This document shows, piece by piece, positions 17,643-25,726 of a stretch of 48,557 nucleotides of DNA. The first letter of the stretch is position 1. Every line of letters begins with the position of its first letter. The notes beneath the pieces were generated by a model. The model did no database searches. It saw nothing but the letters and a program-made list of their open reading frames with translations, and was not told the DNA's origin. The stretch is from an uncultured Emticicia sp. (GTDB taxonomy: Bacteria > Bacteroidota > Bacteroidia > Cytophagales > Spirosomataceae): the NCBI RefSeq assembly GCF_937903345.1, contig NZ_CALCZQ010000009.1, positions 1 to 48,557 on the forward strand, given 5' to 3'. A program made the translations under genes and the position numbers.

Positions 17643-18254
17643 ATGTTTTTACAAAAAAGTAAATTTTTTACAACTCTTATTTTTATTTTTTCTTTTCAAT
17701 TATTATCTGCAGCATCCTTCGATAAATACTTCCCTAAACTAATTAAGTTTGAAGGTATAGGTTACGGAATTCATCAGCCAATTTGGGGAAATAAATCATT
17801 TTCAAAAAACGAGGCTTATCAAATCTATAAAATTCATTATTGGAATAAGTATAATGCATCAATGTTTAAAAGTCAAGGGGTAGCAGAAGTGCTAATTGAC
17901 CAAATAATCAATGCAGGAGTTGGCAAAGAATGCGTAAATATCAAAGCATTTGAAGCTATTATTGGAGTCAAACAAGATGGATATTTATCTTTAAGCGATA
18001 TTAAAAAGGCTAATAGTTTTATAAGTCCAGATCAAATTATTAACCCATTTGTCAATTACCGATTACACTATTATAATAGTCGAACAAACGCTAAAAAATA
18101 TAGAGGTTGGATAATTCGAGCGAAGAGTTTTTATCGTAAAACCAAAGAGGGGATTTTATTGGCCAATTACCTGATTTTACCAAATATTTTAATTAAATCT
18201 GAGAATACATTGGTATCTTATTGTGAAACAAAGGAGGTAATGGTAAGCTATTAA
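17643..18254 (+). CDS. Exported GH108 lysozyme-like protein, copy 1
   Basis: This protein of 203 residues has a signal peptide (about 1-24, ending LLSAAS) and a domain like glycoside hydrolase family 108 (phage-type N-acetylmuramidase). The catalytic Glu of GH108 corresponds to Glu37 in KFEGIGYGIH. SKNEAYQIYKIHYWNKY, VAEVLIDQIINAGVG and GVKQDGYLSLSDIKKAN match later conserved blocks. The usual segment between Glu and the Gly-Ile-Thr motif is shortened and reads GYGIHQPIWGN, an atypical variant. The C-terminus (about 170-203) is unlike copy 2. It is probably secreted to the periplasm or outside and may cut peptidoglycan. No holin or phage gene is nearby. Confidence 0.82.
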   Translation: MFLQKSKFFTTLIFIFSFQLLSAASFDKYFPKLIKFEGIGYGIHQPIWGNKSFSKNEAYQIYKIHYWNKYNASMFKSQGVAEVLIDQIINAGVGKECVNIKAFEAIIGVKQDGYLSLSDIKKANSFISPDQIINPFVNYRLHYYNSRTNAKKYRGWIIRAKSFYRKTKEGILLANYLILPNILIKSENTLVSYCETKEVMVSY

Positions 18255-18273
18255 TAAATACTTAACGTTTGAA

Positions 18274-18324
18274 AATACTATCAGTCAAAGATTTATCGTT
18301 TATTTGATTGATGGTATTTTTTTT
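18274..18324 (+). terminator. Rho-independent-type terminator after GH108 copy 1
   Basis: The arms AATACTATCAGTCAAA (18274-18289) and TTTGATTGATGGTATT (18303-18318) form a 16-bp stem with two G-U pairs and a 13-nt loop, followed by a run of T. It lies 20 nt after the stop of the first GH108 gene. Confidence 0.75.
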
Positions 18325-18501
18325 GAGCAATTTTTTTAGCTAACTGATATTTAATTTGCTACATAAATGCTTCTATGAAAAAATTGTTTTACTATACTGC
18401 TGACTATAAGCTTATTTTTGATTACTGCTTTTTTAAGTCCTAATTGGATTATTTCGTGTGATTGTCATTATTATTTAAACTGTCTGGAAAAGTATTTTAC
18501 G

Positions 18502-19104
18502 ATGAATCTTAGAAAAATCACACTTACCTTACTTGTAATCTGTTTTTTATCATCCATTTGTGTCATTTATGTTAATAATGCAGCTTCCTTTAGTAAATAT
18601 GCTCCTAAATTACTAAAATTTGAGGGAAATGGTTATGGTATTCATAAACCAATTTGGGGCAACAAAATTTTTACGAAAGATGAAGCTCTGTTTATTCACC
18701 GTCATCATTATTGGAATCGTTTTCTTGGAAATCATTTCAAAAGTCAAGAGGTTGCTGAAGTATTAATCGACCACTTAATTAATGCAGGTGATGGCCGTGA
18801 TTATATAAATATTAAAGCATTTGAGCGAATTATTGGTGTTCCACAAAATGGAGTTTTGACAATGAATGATGTTAAAGCGGCGAATAATTTTGAATATCCT
18901 GAAGATATTGTAAATCCATATGTTGAATTTCGATTACGTTACTATCGTTCACGGAAAGATTCAAAGGTAAATAAAGGTTGGTTTAAAAGAGCCAAATCAT
19001 TTTATATGAAAGAATCTGAAAGGCAGGAAGAATATAATATTGTTGAAGATTATATTGTTTTGCCTAAAAAACAACAATATAATATTGTTGAAGATATCAA
19101 ATAA
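18502..19104 (+). CDS. Exported GH108 lysozyme-like protein, copy 2
   Basis: This paralogue of the gene just upstream has about 200 residues. The frame is open from 18418, but the ATG at 18502 gives a proper signal peptide (RKITLTLLVICFLSSICVI). The GH108 blocks are the same as in copy 1: KFEGNGYGIHKPIWGNK with the presumed catalytic Glu41, then ALFIHRHHYWNRF, VAEVLIDHLINAGDG and GVPQNGVLTMNDVKAAN. A TATTTTTG box at 18413-18420 could drive it separately from copy 1. The last 25 residues hold a duplicated YNIVED unit. The pair arose by tandem duplication and has diverged, so the copies may differ in substrate or location. Confidence 0.82.
   Translation: MNLRKITLTLLVICFLSSICVIYVNNAASFSKYAPKLLKFEGNGYGIHKPIWGNKIFTKDEALFIHRHHYWNRFLGNHFKSQEVAEVLIDHLINAGDGRDYINIKAFERIIGVPQNGVLTMNDVKAANNFEYPEDIVNPYVEFRLRYYRSRKDSKVNKGWFKRAKSFYMKESERQEEYNIVEDYIVLPKKQQYNIVEDIK
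19031..19095 (+). repeat. Direct repeat within the 3' end of GH108 copy 2
   Basis: AATATAATATTGTTGAAGAT occurs at 19031-19050 and again at 19076-19095, exactly 45 nt apart, so the reading frame is kept and YNIVED appears twice in the C-terminal tail. Copy 1 lacks this tail. Confidence 0.85.
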
Positions 19105-19196
19105 TACTGAAATCTTTCGAAATAATGTATTTTATTAAATTGTCTTCCTTTCATTTCTGCGAGATGAGAGAGTTGCCCTTTAAAAGGGCAAAAAAA

Positions 19197-19224
19197 AGAC
19201 AGCCAAGAAGCTGCCTGTTTTTTT
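19197..19224. terminator. Bidirectional terminator between GH108 copy 2 and cysN
   Basis: AGACAGC (19197-19203) pairs with GCTGCCT (19210-19216) around a 6-nt loop, with one mismatch. It is flanked by a run of A on the left and T7 on the right, so it ends in a U-tract in either direction. It lies between convergent units. A second perfect hairpin, TGCCCT-TTAAA-AGGGCA (19174-19190), stands just to its left. Confidence 0.8.
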
Positions 19225-19380
19225 CTAACCTAAACTAATAAAACTAAGTGATAGTAATAAAAATCGGCAAATTTTAAATAGATAGATACCTGTCTATAAG
19301 ATTATTATCTTACTTTAAACTTGTTGACTATGACCTGTCTAAATAGTTTGGTTGATGAATATTTTTCTAAAATAAACACT

Positions 19381-20640
19381 TTATTCTATAAATCCAACTC
19401 CTACTGTTCCGTTGCTGTTATCGTCAATCAAAATAAACGAACCATTAGCTGGATTCTCTTCATATTTATCCGCAAAAATTGGACTTGCTGTTTTCAATGA
19501 AATCCAACCAATTTCGTTTAATTTCAAACCGCCATCCATAGGTGCTTCATTGCTTAAAGACATATTTTTGATGTCAATCACCGAACTGATATTTGTAATC
19601 TTGGCTTTTACTCTATTGATGCCATGCTGAAGTAAATAAGTTTTGCCAACTATAAGCATTTGGCTATCTAACCAGCAAATTTTTGCCTTAATTTCTTTGC
19701 GAGACTCTGGTTGCTCGCCCACTTTTACGAGCATATTGCCTCTACTTACGTCAATATTATCTTCAAGGGTAATTACCACTGAATCTTTGGCATTGCCCAT
19801 TTCTAATTGAGTGCCAAATTTTTCAATAGTTTTGATTTTACTGATTTGTCCGCTCGGAAGTGCTTCAACTAAATCACCAACTAAGAATGTTCCGCTGGCT
19901 ATTTTTCCTGCATAACCTCTATAATCGTGGTACTCCTCGGTTTTAGGTCTAACTACATGTTGAACTGGGAAACGTGCTTGAATTGTGCTGAGTTCAGTAT
20001 TTTGAGTGCTAAATTTCTCTAGGGTATCAAGTAAAGTTGCACCGTGGTACCAAGGCGTTTCTTCTGATTTTCGCACTAAATTCTCGCCATAAAGTGAAGA
20101 AATTGGAATAAATTGCAGCGTTTGTCCTATAAAACTTACTTGCTCCGCAATGCCCAAAAGTTCACTTTTAATTGCTTCAAATTTTTCTTGGCTATAAGCA
20201 ACCAAGTCCATTTTATTGACAGCCACAATGATATTTTTGATGCGAAGCATCGAAGAAATATAGAAGTGGCGTTTTGTCTGCTCAACAAGGCCATTACGAG
20301 CATCAATTAAAATGATCGAAACCGAAGTGTTTGATGCACCCGTAACCATGTTTCGAGTGTATTCAAAGTGACCTGGCGTATCAGCAATGATGTATTTGCG
20401 ATGAGGTGTGCTGAAATAAATATGAGCTACATCAATCGTGATACCTTGCTCACGCTCAGCAATCAAGCCATCAGTCAGAAGTGATAAGTCAAGAAAATCG
20501 AGACCTTTTCGCTTTGAAGCTGACTCAAGAGCTTCAATCTTATCTTTAGTGATTGAGTTAGTTTCGTAGAGCAAGCGTCCAATGAGTGTACTTTTACCAT
20601 CATCAACTGAGCCTGCTGTTGCAATTCTTAATATATCCAT
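19381..20640 (-). CDS. cysN: Sulfate adenylyltransferase subunit 1 (GTPase)
   Basis: This GTPase of 419 residues drives activation of sulfate to adenosine 5'-phosphosulfate by the CysD subunit. The translation-factor GTPase motifs are intact: GSVDDGKST (10-18), DTPGHFEY (G3) and NKMDL (G4). Two beta-barrel domains follow (FPVQHVVRP...DYRGYAGKIASG and the last 100 residues). No APS kinase (CysC) domain is fused at the C-terminus, in line with the APS reductase upstream, which needs no PAPS. It is the last gene of the cys operon and ends near the bidirectional terminator at 19197-19224. Confidence 0.97.
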   Translation of the reverse strand: MDILRIATAGSVDDGKSTLIGRLLYETNSITKDKIEALESASKRKGLDFLDLSLLTDGLIAEREQGITIDVAHIYFSTPHRKYIIADTPGHFEYTRNMVTGASNTSVSIILIDARNGLVEQTKRHFYISSMLRIKNIIVAVNKMDLVAYSQEKFEAIKSELLGIAEQVSFIGQTLQFIPISSLYGENLVRKSEETPWYHGATLLDTLEKFSTQNTELSTIQARFPVQHVVRPKTEEYHDYRGYAGKIASGTFLVGDLVEALPSGQISKIKTIEKFGTQLEMGNAKDSVVITLEDNIDVSRGNMLVKVGEQPESRKEIKAKICWLDSQMLIVGKTYLLQHGINRVKAKITNISSVIDIKNMSLSNEAPMDGGLKLNEIGWISLKTASPIFADKYEENPANGSFILIDDNSNGTVGVGFIE

Positions 20641-20645
20641 TTTTT

Positions 20646-20704
20646 ATAAGTTCTGAGAGTAGAGTTCTGAGTTAAATAACTGAGTAATTAAACTCAGATT
20701 TTAT
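20646..20704. repeat. Short inverted-repeat element with an iterated TTCTGAG word, between cysD and cysN
   Basis: ATAAGTTCTGAG (20646-20657) is matched by the inverted CTCAGATTTTAT (20693-20704) with two mismatches. In between, the word occurs again as GTTCTGAGTT and AACTGAG. The element fills nearly all of the 76-nt gap between two co-transcribed genes. It has no T-tract typical of a terminator. The same layout with other words is seen at several other places in the window. Confidence 0.6.
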
Positions 20705-20716
20705 GAATCAGCACTA

Positions 20717-21652
20717 TCAAAAATACCCCGCTTGTTTACGTTTTTCCATCGCTGCTTCTGAGCGTTTGTCATCGATTCTAGCTCCACGTTCAGATATTTG
20801 TGCGGAAAGAATTTCTCCGATTACATCATCTAAATTATCAGCAGTTGAAGCAACGGCAGCTGTACATGTCATGTCACCAACTGTGCGGAAACGTACTTGC
20901 GTTTTGTATGGGACTTCGTCTTCTGATTTATTTATATATTCAGAATCAGCCCAAATCATTCCATCGCGTTCAAATACTTCACGTTCGTGCGTAAAATAGA
21001 TTGTTGGGATTTTTAATTCTTCTTCTTTAATATAATTCCAAACATCTAATTCTGTCCAGTTTGAAATTGGGAATACTCTTACGTTTTCGCCCAATTCGAT
21101 TTTACCATTTAGCATATCGAATAATTCTGGACGTTGTTTTTTTGCATTCCATTGACCGAAATCGTCACGAACTGAAAATATTCGTTCTTTAGCACGGGCT
21201 TTTTCTTCGTCACGTCTAGCTCCACCAATACAAGCATCAAACTTAAATTCTTCAATAGCATCTAAAAGCGTCACTGTTTGCAGAGCATTGCGACTCGCAT
21301 ATTTACCTGTTTCTTCTTTTACTTTACCTTGTTTGATGGAATCAGATACGTATCGCACATGAAGTTCTAAACCAAGTTTATTTACCAACCAGTCACGGTA
21401 TTCAATCGTTTCTGGGAAATTATGTCCTGTATCGACATGAAGAAGGACAAATGGGATTTTTCCTGGGTAAAATGCTTTTTGGGCAAGTCTCACAACTGTT
21501 ATAGAATCTTTTCCACCCGAAAATAATATCGCTGGTTTTTCAAATTGAGATGCAACTTCACGCAAAATATAGATGGCTTCATCTTCCAATTCTCTTGGAA
21601 ACGAACTGTCATTCGCTTGATAAACTGTTGTTTTTTCTGAAAATGTACTCAT
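20717..21652 (-). CDS. cysD: Sulfate adenylyltransferase subunit 2
   Basis: This catalytic subunit of ATP sulfurylase has 311 residues and is an N-type PP-loop enzyme. The ATP pyrophosphate loop is FSGGKDSITVVRL (SGGKDS at 45-50). LLHVDTGHNFPETIEYRD, ACIGGARRDEEKARAKER and PISNWTELDVWNYI are CysD signatures. The length and ATG start fit the family. It works as a heterodimer with the product of the next gene, cysN. Between it and cysH there is a 212-nt gap filled by an inverted-repeat element, the only large break in the operon. Confidence 0.97.
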   Translation of the reverse strand: MSTFSEKTTVYQANDSSFPRELEDEAIYILREVASQFEKPAILFSGGKDSITVVRLAQKAFYPGKIPFVLLHVDTGHNFPETIEYRDWLVNKLGLELHVRYVSDSIKQGKVKEETGKYASRNALQTVTLLDAIEEFKFDACIGGARRDEEKARAKERIFSVRDDFGQWNAKKQRPELFDMLNGKIELGENVRVFPISNWTELDVWNYIKEEELKIPTIYFTHEREVFERDGMIWADSEYINKSEDEVPYKTQVRFRTVGDMTCTAAVASTADNLDDVIGEILSAQISERGARIDDKRSEAAMEKRKQAGYF

Positions 21653-21664
21653 TTAGGGAATTAC

Positions 21665-21866
21665 AATTTACGATTTACGAATTACGAATTTTTGTTCTAA
21701 TAAACAACGATTAATTAATTCTCTTCTGAATTCTTAAAATTTCTTTTTCTTTAAAAGTATTTACGTTTTGAATTACATTTTTTTTTGAAAAGAATAAAGT
21801 GCAAATATACAGGTTCTTATTCGTAATCGCCACGGCGAACCGTTCGTAATTCGTAAATCGTAAATT
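21665..21866. repeat. MITE-like element with perfect 24-bp inverted repeats, between cysH and cysD
   Basis: The arms at 21665-21688 and 21843-21866 are perfect inverted copies of each other over 24 bases. Each arm is itself three copies of a degenerate word: ATTTACG, ATTTACG, AATTACG. The 154-nt centre is AT-rich, contains one more TTCGTAATC word close to the right arm, and codes for nothing convincing. The right arm overlaps the cysH stop codon by two bases. Without a transposase or a second copy in this window it is called a repeat only. Confidence 0.8.
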
Positions 21867-22539
21867 AGGTATGTAGCCCGCACTCTTTTTTTGATTCTTC
21901 CCACCACCAACGTCCAGCTCTTGGGTGTTCGTCAGGGCCAATTGCTCTCGTGCAAGGTTGACATCCGATACTTATAAAACCTTTTAGATGAAGTGGGTTA
22001 TCTGGCACTTTATTTTCTGAAATGTATTTCAAAACGTCTTCGTAAGTCCAATGTATCAATGGGTTGAATTTCCAGACTTTGTTGCCTTCGTCCCATTCCC
22101 AAATCTTCATGTCATTGCGGTTTTCCGATTGTTCAGCACGTAAACCCGTAATCCAAACTTCTGCTCCTGCTAATGCTCTTTTCAATGGCTCAATTTTCCG
22201 TATAAAGCAACATTCCTTACGGTTTTCTACTGATTCATAGAAACTGTTAGTTCCTTTTTGTGTAACGAGTTGTTGAACTTTCTCAGTGTTTGCGAAATAC
22301 ATTTCGATATTTTTTTTGTACCGTGAGCGAGTTCTATCAATTAATTCGTAAGTTTCTTGAAAAAGTCGACCTGTATCTAGCGTGAAAACTTTGATATCAA
22401 TGTTGTTTTTGAAAATAGCATCAGTTATCACTTGGTCTTCTTGACCGAGTGAAGTTGAGAAAGCCACTTTTGAAGGGTACTTTTCAGCTAAAAAGATAAG
22501 ACTTTCAGCTATTGTATATTTTTCTAAAATATCTATCAT
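21865..22539 (-). CDS. cysH: Adenosine 5'-phosphosulfate (APS) reductase
   Basis: This thioredoxin-dependent enzyme of 224 residues reduces APS to sulfite. The PP-loop-like segment is AFSTSLGQEDQVI. The cysteine pairs Cys110-Cys111 (KECCFIRKIEPLK) and Cys193/Cys196 (IGCQPCTRAI) bind a [4Fe-4S] cluster. This marks the APS-specific branch, not the cluster-free PAPS reductases. The nucleophile is Cys220 in the C-terminal KKECGLHT. The branch agrees with the lack of cysC here. It lies 12 nt after the TSUP gene in the operon, and its stop codon touches the right arm of the repeat element. Confidence 0.95.
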   Translation of the reverse strand: MIDILEKYTIAESLIFLAEKYPSKVAFSTSLGQEDQVITDAIFKNNIDIKVFTLDTGRLFQETYELIDRTRSRYKKNIEMYFANTEKVQQLVTQKGTNSFYESVENRKECCFIRKIEPLKRALAGAEVWITGLRAEQSENRNDMKIWEWDEGNKVWKFNPLIHWTYEDVLKYISENKVPDNPLHLKGFISIGCQPCTRAIGPDEHPRAGRWWWEESKKECGLHT

Positions 22540-22551
22540 AAGTAATTTTAC

Positions 22552-23433
22552 TTAAAACAAGGCCTTTGCTAAATTCCAAATATTTAAAAGTACAACCAAA
22601 ACGCCTACTGAAATCATGATAGTTTTTGGTTGAAATAATTTTACTAAGAACGCACCCAATGGAGCTGCAAAAACGCCACCGATGATTAGTCCTGCAATTG
22701 CTTGCCATGCTTGAATATCAATAAATAACATGAAAACGCCAGTGCTAAAAAATGACACAAAAAACTCAGCCGTATTTACTGTTCCAATCGCTTCTTTTGG
22801 TGCATTACCTTTACTAATTAGGTTTGAAGTAACCAAAGGCCCCCATCCACCACCTCCAACAGAGTCAAGAAATCCACCAAAAAGTCCAAGTAAGCCTAAG
22901 TTTTTGTTTTGTGGCTCGGCTGGACGCGTTTTAAATGCTTTTGAAATAATTACACCACCCAATATGATCATATAAATTGAAATATAAGGCTTTATCATTT
23001 TTCCATCAAAAACATCCGAAATTAGGTACGCCCCAATCATTGCTCCAATTACACCCGTCAATACGATTCTGAAAAATAATTTCTTGTCGATATTTCCAAA
23101 ATAAATATGGGATAAGCCTGAAACGCCAGTTGTGAAAACCTCGGCGGTATGCACACTTGCAGTAGCATAAGCTGGTGGCACTCCCAGACCTAAGAGCATT
23201 GAGGTACATGATGCACCATAAGCCATGCCAAGTGCACCATCTACCAATTGTGCTAAAAAGCCGATGCCAATATAGTATAATAATACGGTATCGAAAGTGA
23301 ATGAAAATCCACTTAATCCAGTCGTAACTCTGTATATCAAAATACTGAGTAGTGAAATCTTCATAAATATCATGGCGTAAGCAATGAATTTTATTTGTAC
23401 ATTTTCACTTAACGCAATTGCGATTCTTTTCAT
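22552..23433 (-). CDS. TSUP (TauE/SafE) family membrane transporter, probably for sulfate or sulfite
   Basis: This polytopic inner-membrane protein of 293 residues has about eight hydrophobic segments in two repeats. Family marks are GIGFLAQLVDGALGMAYG in the first half and GLLGLFGGFLDSVGGGGWGP with a Gly-rich loop in the second. TSUP proteins carry sulfur-containing anions. Its place between sulfite reductase and APS reductase, 12-14 nt from each, points to sulfate uptake or sulfite/sulfide handling. No sulfate ABC transporter is in the window, so it may be the uptake route. Direction of transport is inferred only. Confidence 0.88.
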   Translation of the reverse strand: MKRIAIALSENVQIKFIAYAMIFMKISLLSILIYRVTTGLSGFSFTFDTVLLYYIGIGFLAQLVDGALGMAYGASCTSMLLGLGVPPAYATASVHTAEVFTTGVSGLSHIYFGNIDKKLFFRIVLTGVIGAMIGAYLISDVFDGKMIKPYISIYMIILGGVIISKAFKTRPAEPQNKNLGLLGLFGGFLDSVGGGGWGPLVTSNLISKGNAPKEAIGTVNTAEFFVSFFSTGVFMLFIDIQAWQAIAGLIIGGVFAAPLGAFLVKLFQPKTIMISVGVLVVLLNIWNLAKALF

Positions 23434-23447
23434 AAATTTTTTTAAGA

Positions 23448-25526
23448 TTAAACAACTTGTAAAGTTGATTTGATTGCTTCACGAATAAGAATTGCTTGTT
23501 TTACAAACTCTTCTGAAATATAAATATAGTCGGCAGCGAAATCTTTGCTTGGCTCATTTTTATTAATTTGCAAGATTTGTTCTTTGACATTTCCACCAAA
23601 TTCGGTTTCAAAATGCTTATCAAATTCGGTGATAATACCATTTTGAGTGCTGCAACTTACGTTTTTATCAAGTAATAATGCTTTTGCAGTATTTACTTGC
23701 GATTGATAAGCATAGTAGATAGCATCCGCAAAACGATTTTCATTAAATGCTTCTTTAGCCCACTCTATTTTTTCTTCTGATTCGTAGAAAAGTGTAGCAA
23801 CCAAATCAATAATTACACTTGCACATTCACCAACTCCAATTTCGGTTTGGAAAATTTCATCACGTCCCCAGTCAACAAAATCTGTGTCAATCAGAGTTGA
23901 TAATTCTGCCAAAGGTTTTAATAAAGTGTAGAAATATTTTTCACCTTGACGGTCGTAATAATCATTGAAATATTCGCCTTCCAAACCACTAGTTTCGTAA
24001 TCATTTAATAATACCCGAAGTAATTGCGGGCCTCTTTTACTTGGTACTTTGATTACTTTATCAGCAATTCTTCCACCACCGTTGCCAATTGTGCCACCGC
24101 CCAATAAAACTTGTAGTGCTGGCAAAACTTTCCCTGCTGATTTTAACGAACTGCCATGAAAACCAATATTTGCCATGCTGTGCTGTCCACAAGCATTCAT
24201 ACAACCCGAAATCTTGATTTGCATATTGTTTTCCTCAATCAACTCAGGAAAATCTTCTTTCATAACTTTCTCTAACTCAAGAGATATGCTGGTACTATCG
24301 GAAATAGCTAAATTACAGGTATCAGTACCAGGACAGGCTGTAATATTTACAATACTATTTGCACCAGGTGCGGCTAAATTATGTGCTGATAAAATTTCAA
24401 AAACAGCAGCAAGATTTTCGGCTTTTACAAAACGTAATAATAAACCTTGATTAACCGTTACACGAACATCATCTGCTACTAAACCTTCAAGTTGTTCAAT
24501 TAAACTACGAGAAACAGTGCTTGAAATATTTCCTAAGGGAACTCTCACGAAAACACCGTAATAACCAGCTTGTTTTTGTGCAAAAGCATTGGTTTTAAAC
24601 CAGTTTTGGAAATCTAAGCTATCTTTTGTGCTAATTATAGATTCAACTTCAGCTTCGGATTCTGACTTTTCGGTATTGATTTTATAGGTTTTAACCTTCA
24701 ACGAAAGCTTTTCTTCTTCAACCAGCTGCATGAAAGCCTCAAAACCGATTTTTGCAATCAAGAATTTTAAACGTGCTTTATGGCGTGAATTTCTTTCACC
24801 GTGACGGTCGAAAACTCTTAAAACTGCTTCAACCAATGGAATGATTGCATCTTCTTCAACGAATTCATAAGCCAAATGTGCTAATTGTGGTTGAGCTCCT
24901 AAGCCGCCTCCAATCATGATTTTGAATCCGCGTTTACCATCTACAATTTTTGGAATAAAACCCAAATCGTGCATGTAGCTAAGAGCAGAATCAGTATCAG
25001 TATTCGAAAACGACATTTTGAATTTACGTCCCATTTCTTGGCAAACTGGATTTCGTAAAAAATACTCAAAAGTAGCGTGTACGTAGGGAGTTATATCAAA
25101 AGGCTCATTTGGGTCGATACCCGCAGTAGGAGAGCCCGTGATATTTCTTACAGTATTTCCGCAAGCTTCCCGTAATGTTATATTGTCCTCTTCAAGTTTT
25201 GACCAAAGTTCTGGAGTTTTGTCAAGGCTCACAAAGTGAATCTGTACGTCTTGACGAGTGGTAAAATGCAGGTTTCCGGTTGAATATTCATCTGATACAT
25301 CGGCAATTTTTTTCCATTGATTAAGTGTCATTTTGCCATAAGGCAATTTAATTCTAATCATTTGAACGCCTTGCTGACGTTGACCATAAACGCCACGAGC
25401 GAGTCTTAAACTACGGAATTTTTCTTCGTGGATTTTACCCTCACGAAACATTCTAATTTTACGCTCTAAATCTATGATGTCTTTTTCGACTAAAGGATTC
25501 TCTAACTCAGTACGAAAGCTTTGCAT
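23448..25526 (-). CDS. Sulfite (nitrite) reductase hemoprotein with C-terminal HEPN-like extension
   Basis: This 692-residue protein reduces sulfite to sulfide with six electrons on a siroheme-[4Fe-4S] centre. The two ferredoxin-like and catalytic repeats are complete. Cluster and siroheme ligands are Cys398 and Cys404 (ACPGTDTC) and Cys442 and Cys446 (SGCMNACGQH). Nitrite and sulfite reductases share these motifs; the cys operon favours sulfite. Residues about 567-692 are not needed for the family. They form helices with NRFADAIYYAYQSQVNTAKA, like HEPN domains, but no clear R-x4-6-H RNase motif is seen. It is the first gene of the operon. Siroheme synthesis genes are not in the window. Confidence 0.92.
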   Translation of the reverse strand: MQSFRTELENPLVEKDIIDLERKIRMFREGKIHEEKFRSLRLARGVYGQRQQGVQMIRIKLPYGKMTLNQWKKIADVSDEYSTGNLHFTTRQDVQIHFVSLDKTPELWSKLEEDNITLREACGNTVRNITGSPTAGIDPNEPFDITPYVHATFEYFLRNPVCQEMGRKFKMSFSNTDTDSALSYMHDLGFIPKIVDGKRGFKIMIGGGLGAQPQLAHLAYEFVEEDAIIPLVEAVLRVFDRHGERNSRHKARLKFLIAKIGFEAFMQLVEEEKLSLKVKTYKINTEKSESEAEVESIISTKDSLDFQNWFKTNAFAQKQAGYYGVFVRVPLGNISSTVSRSLIEQLEGLVADDVRVTVNQGLLLRFVKAENLAAVFEILSAHNLAAPGANSIVNITACPGTDTCNLAISDSTSISLELEKVMKEDFPELIEENNMQIKISGCMNACGQHSMANIGFHGSSLKSAGKVLPALQVLLGGGTIGNGGGRIADKVIKVPSKRGPQLLRVLLNDYETSGLEGEYFNDYYDRQGEKYFYTLLKPLAELSTLIDTDFVDWGRDEIFQTEIGVGECASVIIDLVATLFYESEEKIEWAKEAFNENRFADAIYYAYQSQVNTAKALLLDKNVSCSTQNGIITEFDKHFETEFGGNVKEQILQINKNEPSKDFAADYIYISEEFVKQAILIREAIKSTLQVV

Positions 25527-25550
25527 ATGCTAAAAAAGTATTTTATAGCA

Positions 25551-25584
25551 CAAATATATATTAAGTCTATTGTAATTATAGACT
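25551..25584 (-). promoter_or_regulatory. Promoter and palindromic operator candidate of the sulfate assimilation operon
   Basis: On the minus strand TATATTTG (25551-25558) matches the -7 box TAnnTTTG, and it lies 25 nt from the ATG of the sulfite reductase gene. No -33 TTG is found at the right distance. Instead a perfect 7-bp inverted repeat, AGTCTAT-N7-ATAGACT, covers 25564-25584, where the -33 element should be. That is the arrangement expected for an activator-dependent promoter. The regulator is not in this window. Confidence 0.55.
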
Positions 25585-25726
25585 ATGTGGGTAAATATTT
25601 TTTAGATTATTAGATTAGTACAATTATATCAAAAATTTGTATAGTTTGTTGTTAAACCTATTTTTTAACCTACTTACTTGTTATTTTTGTGAGTAGGTGA
25701 GCAGAGAACTCAAATATAATTACTGT

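Noticed and set aside
19174..19190. Hairpin TGCCCT-TTAAA-AGGGCA as an independent terminator
   Set aside because: It is not followed by a T-tract on either strand; the neighbouring 19197-19224 hairpin has proper tracts on both sides and explains the termination.
21711..21941. Minus-strand ORF of 76 codons between cysD and cysH
   Set aside because: It overlaps the cysH 3' end in another frame and runs through the inverted-repeat element; its composition (runs of Lys, Asn, Phe) is that of a chance frame.
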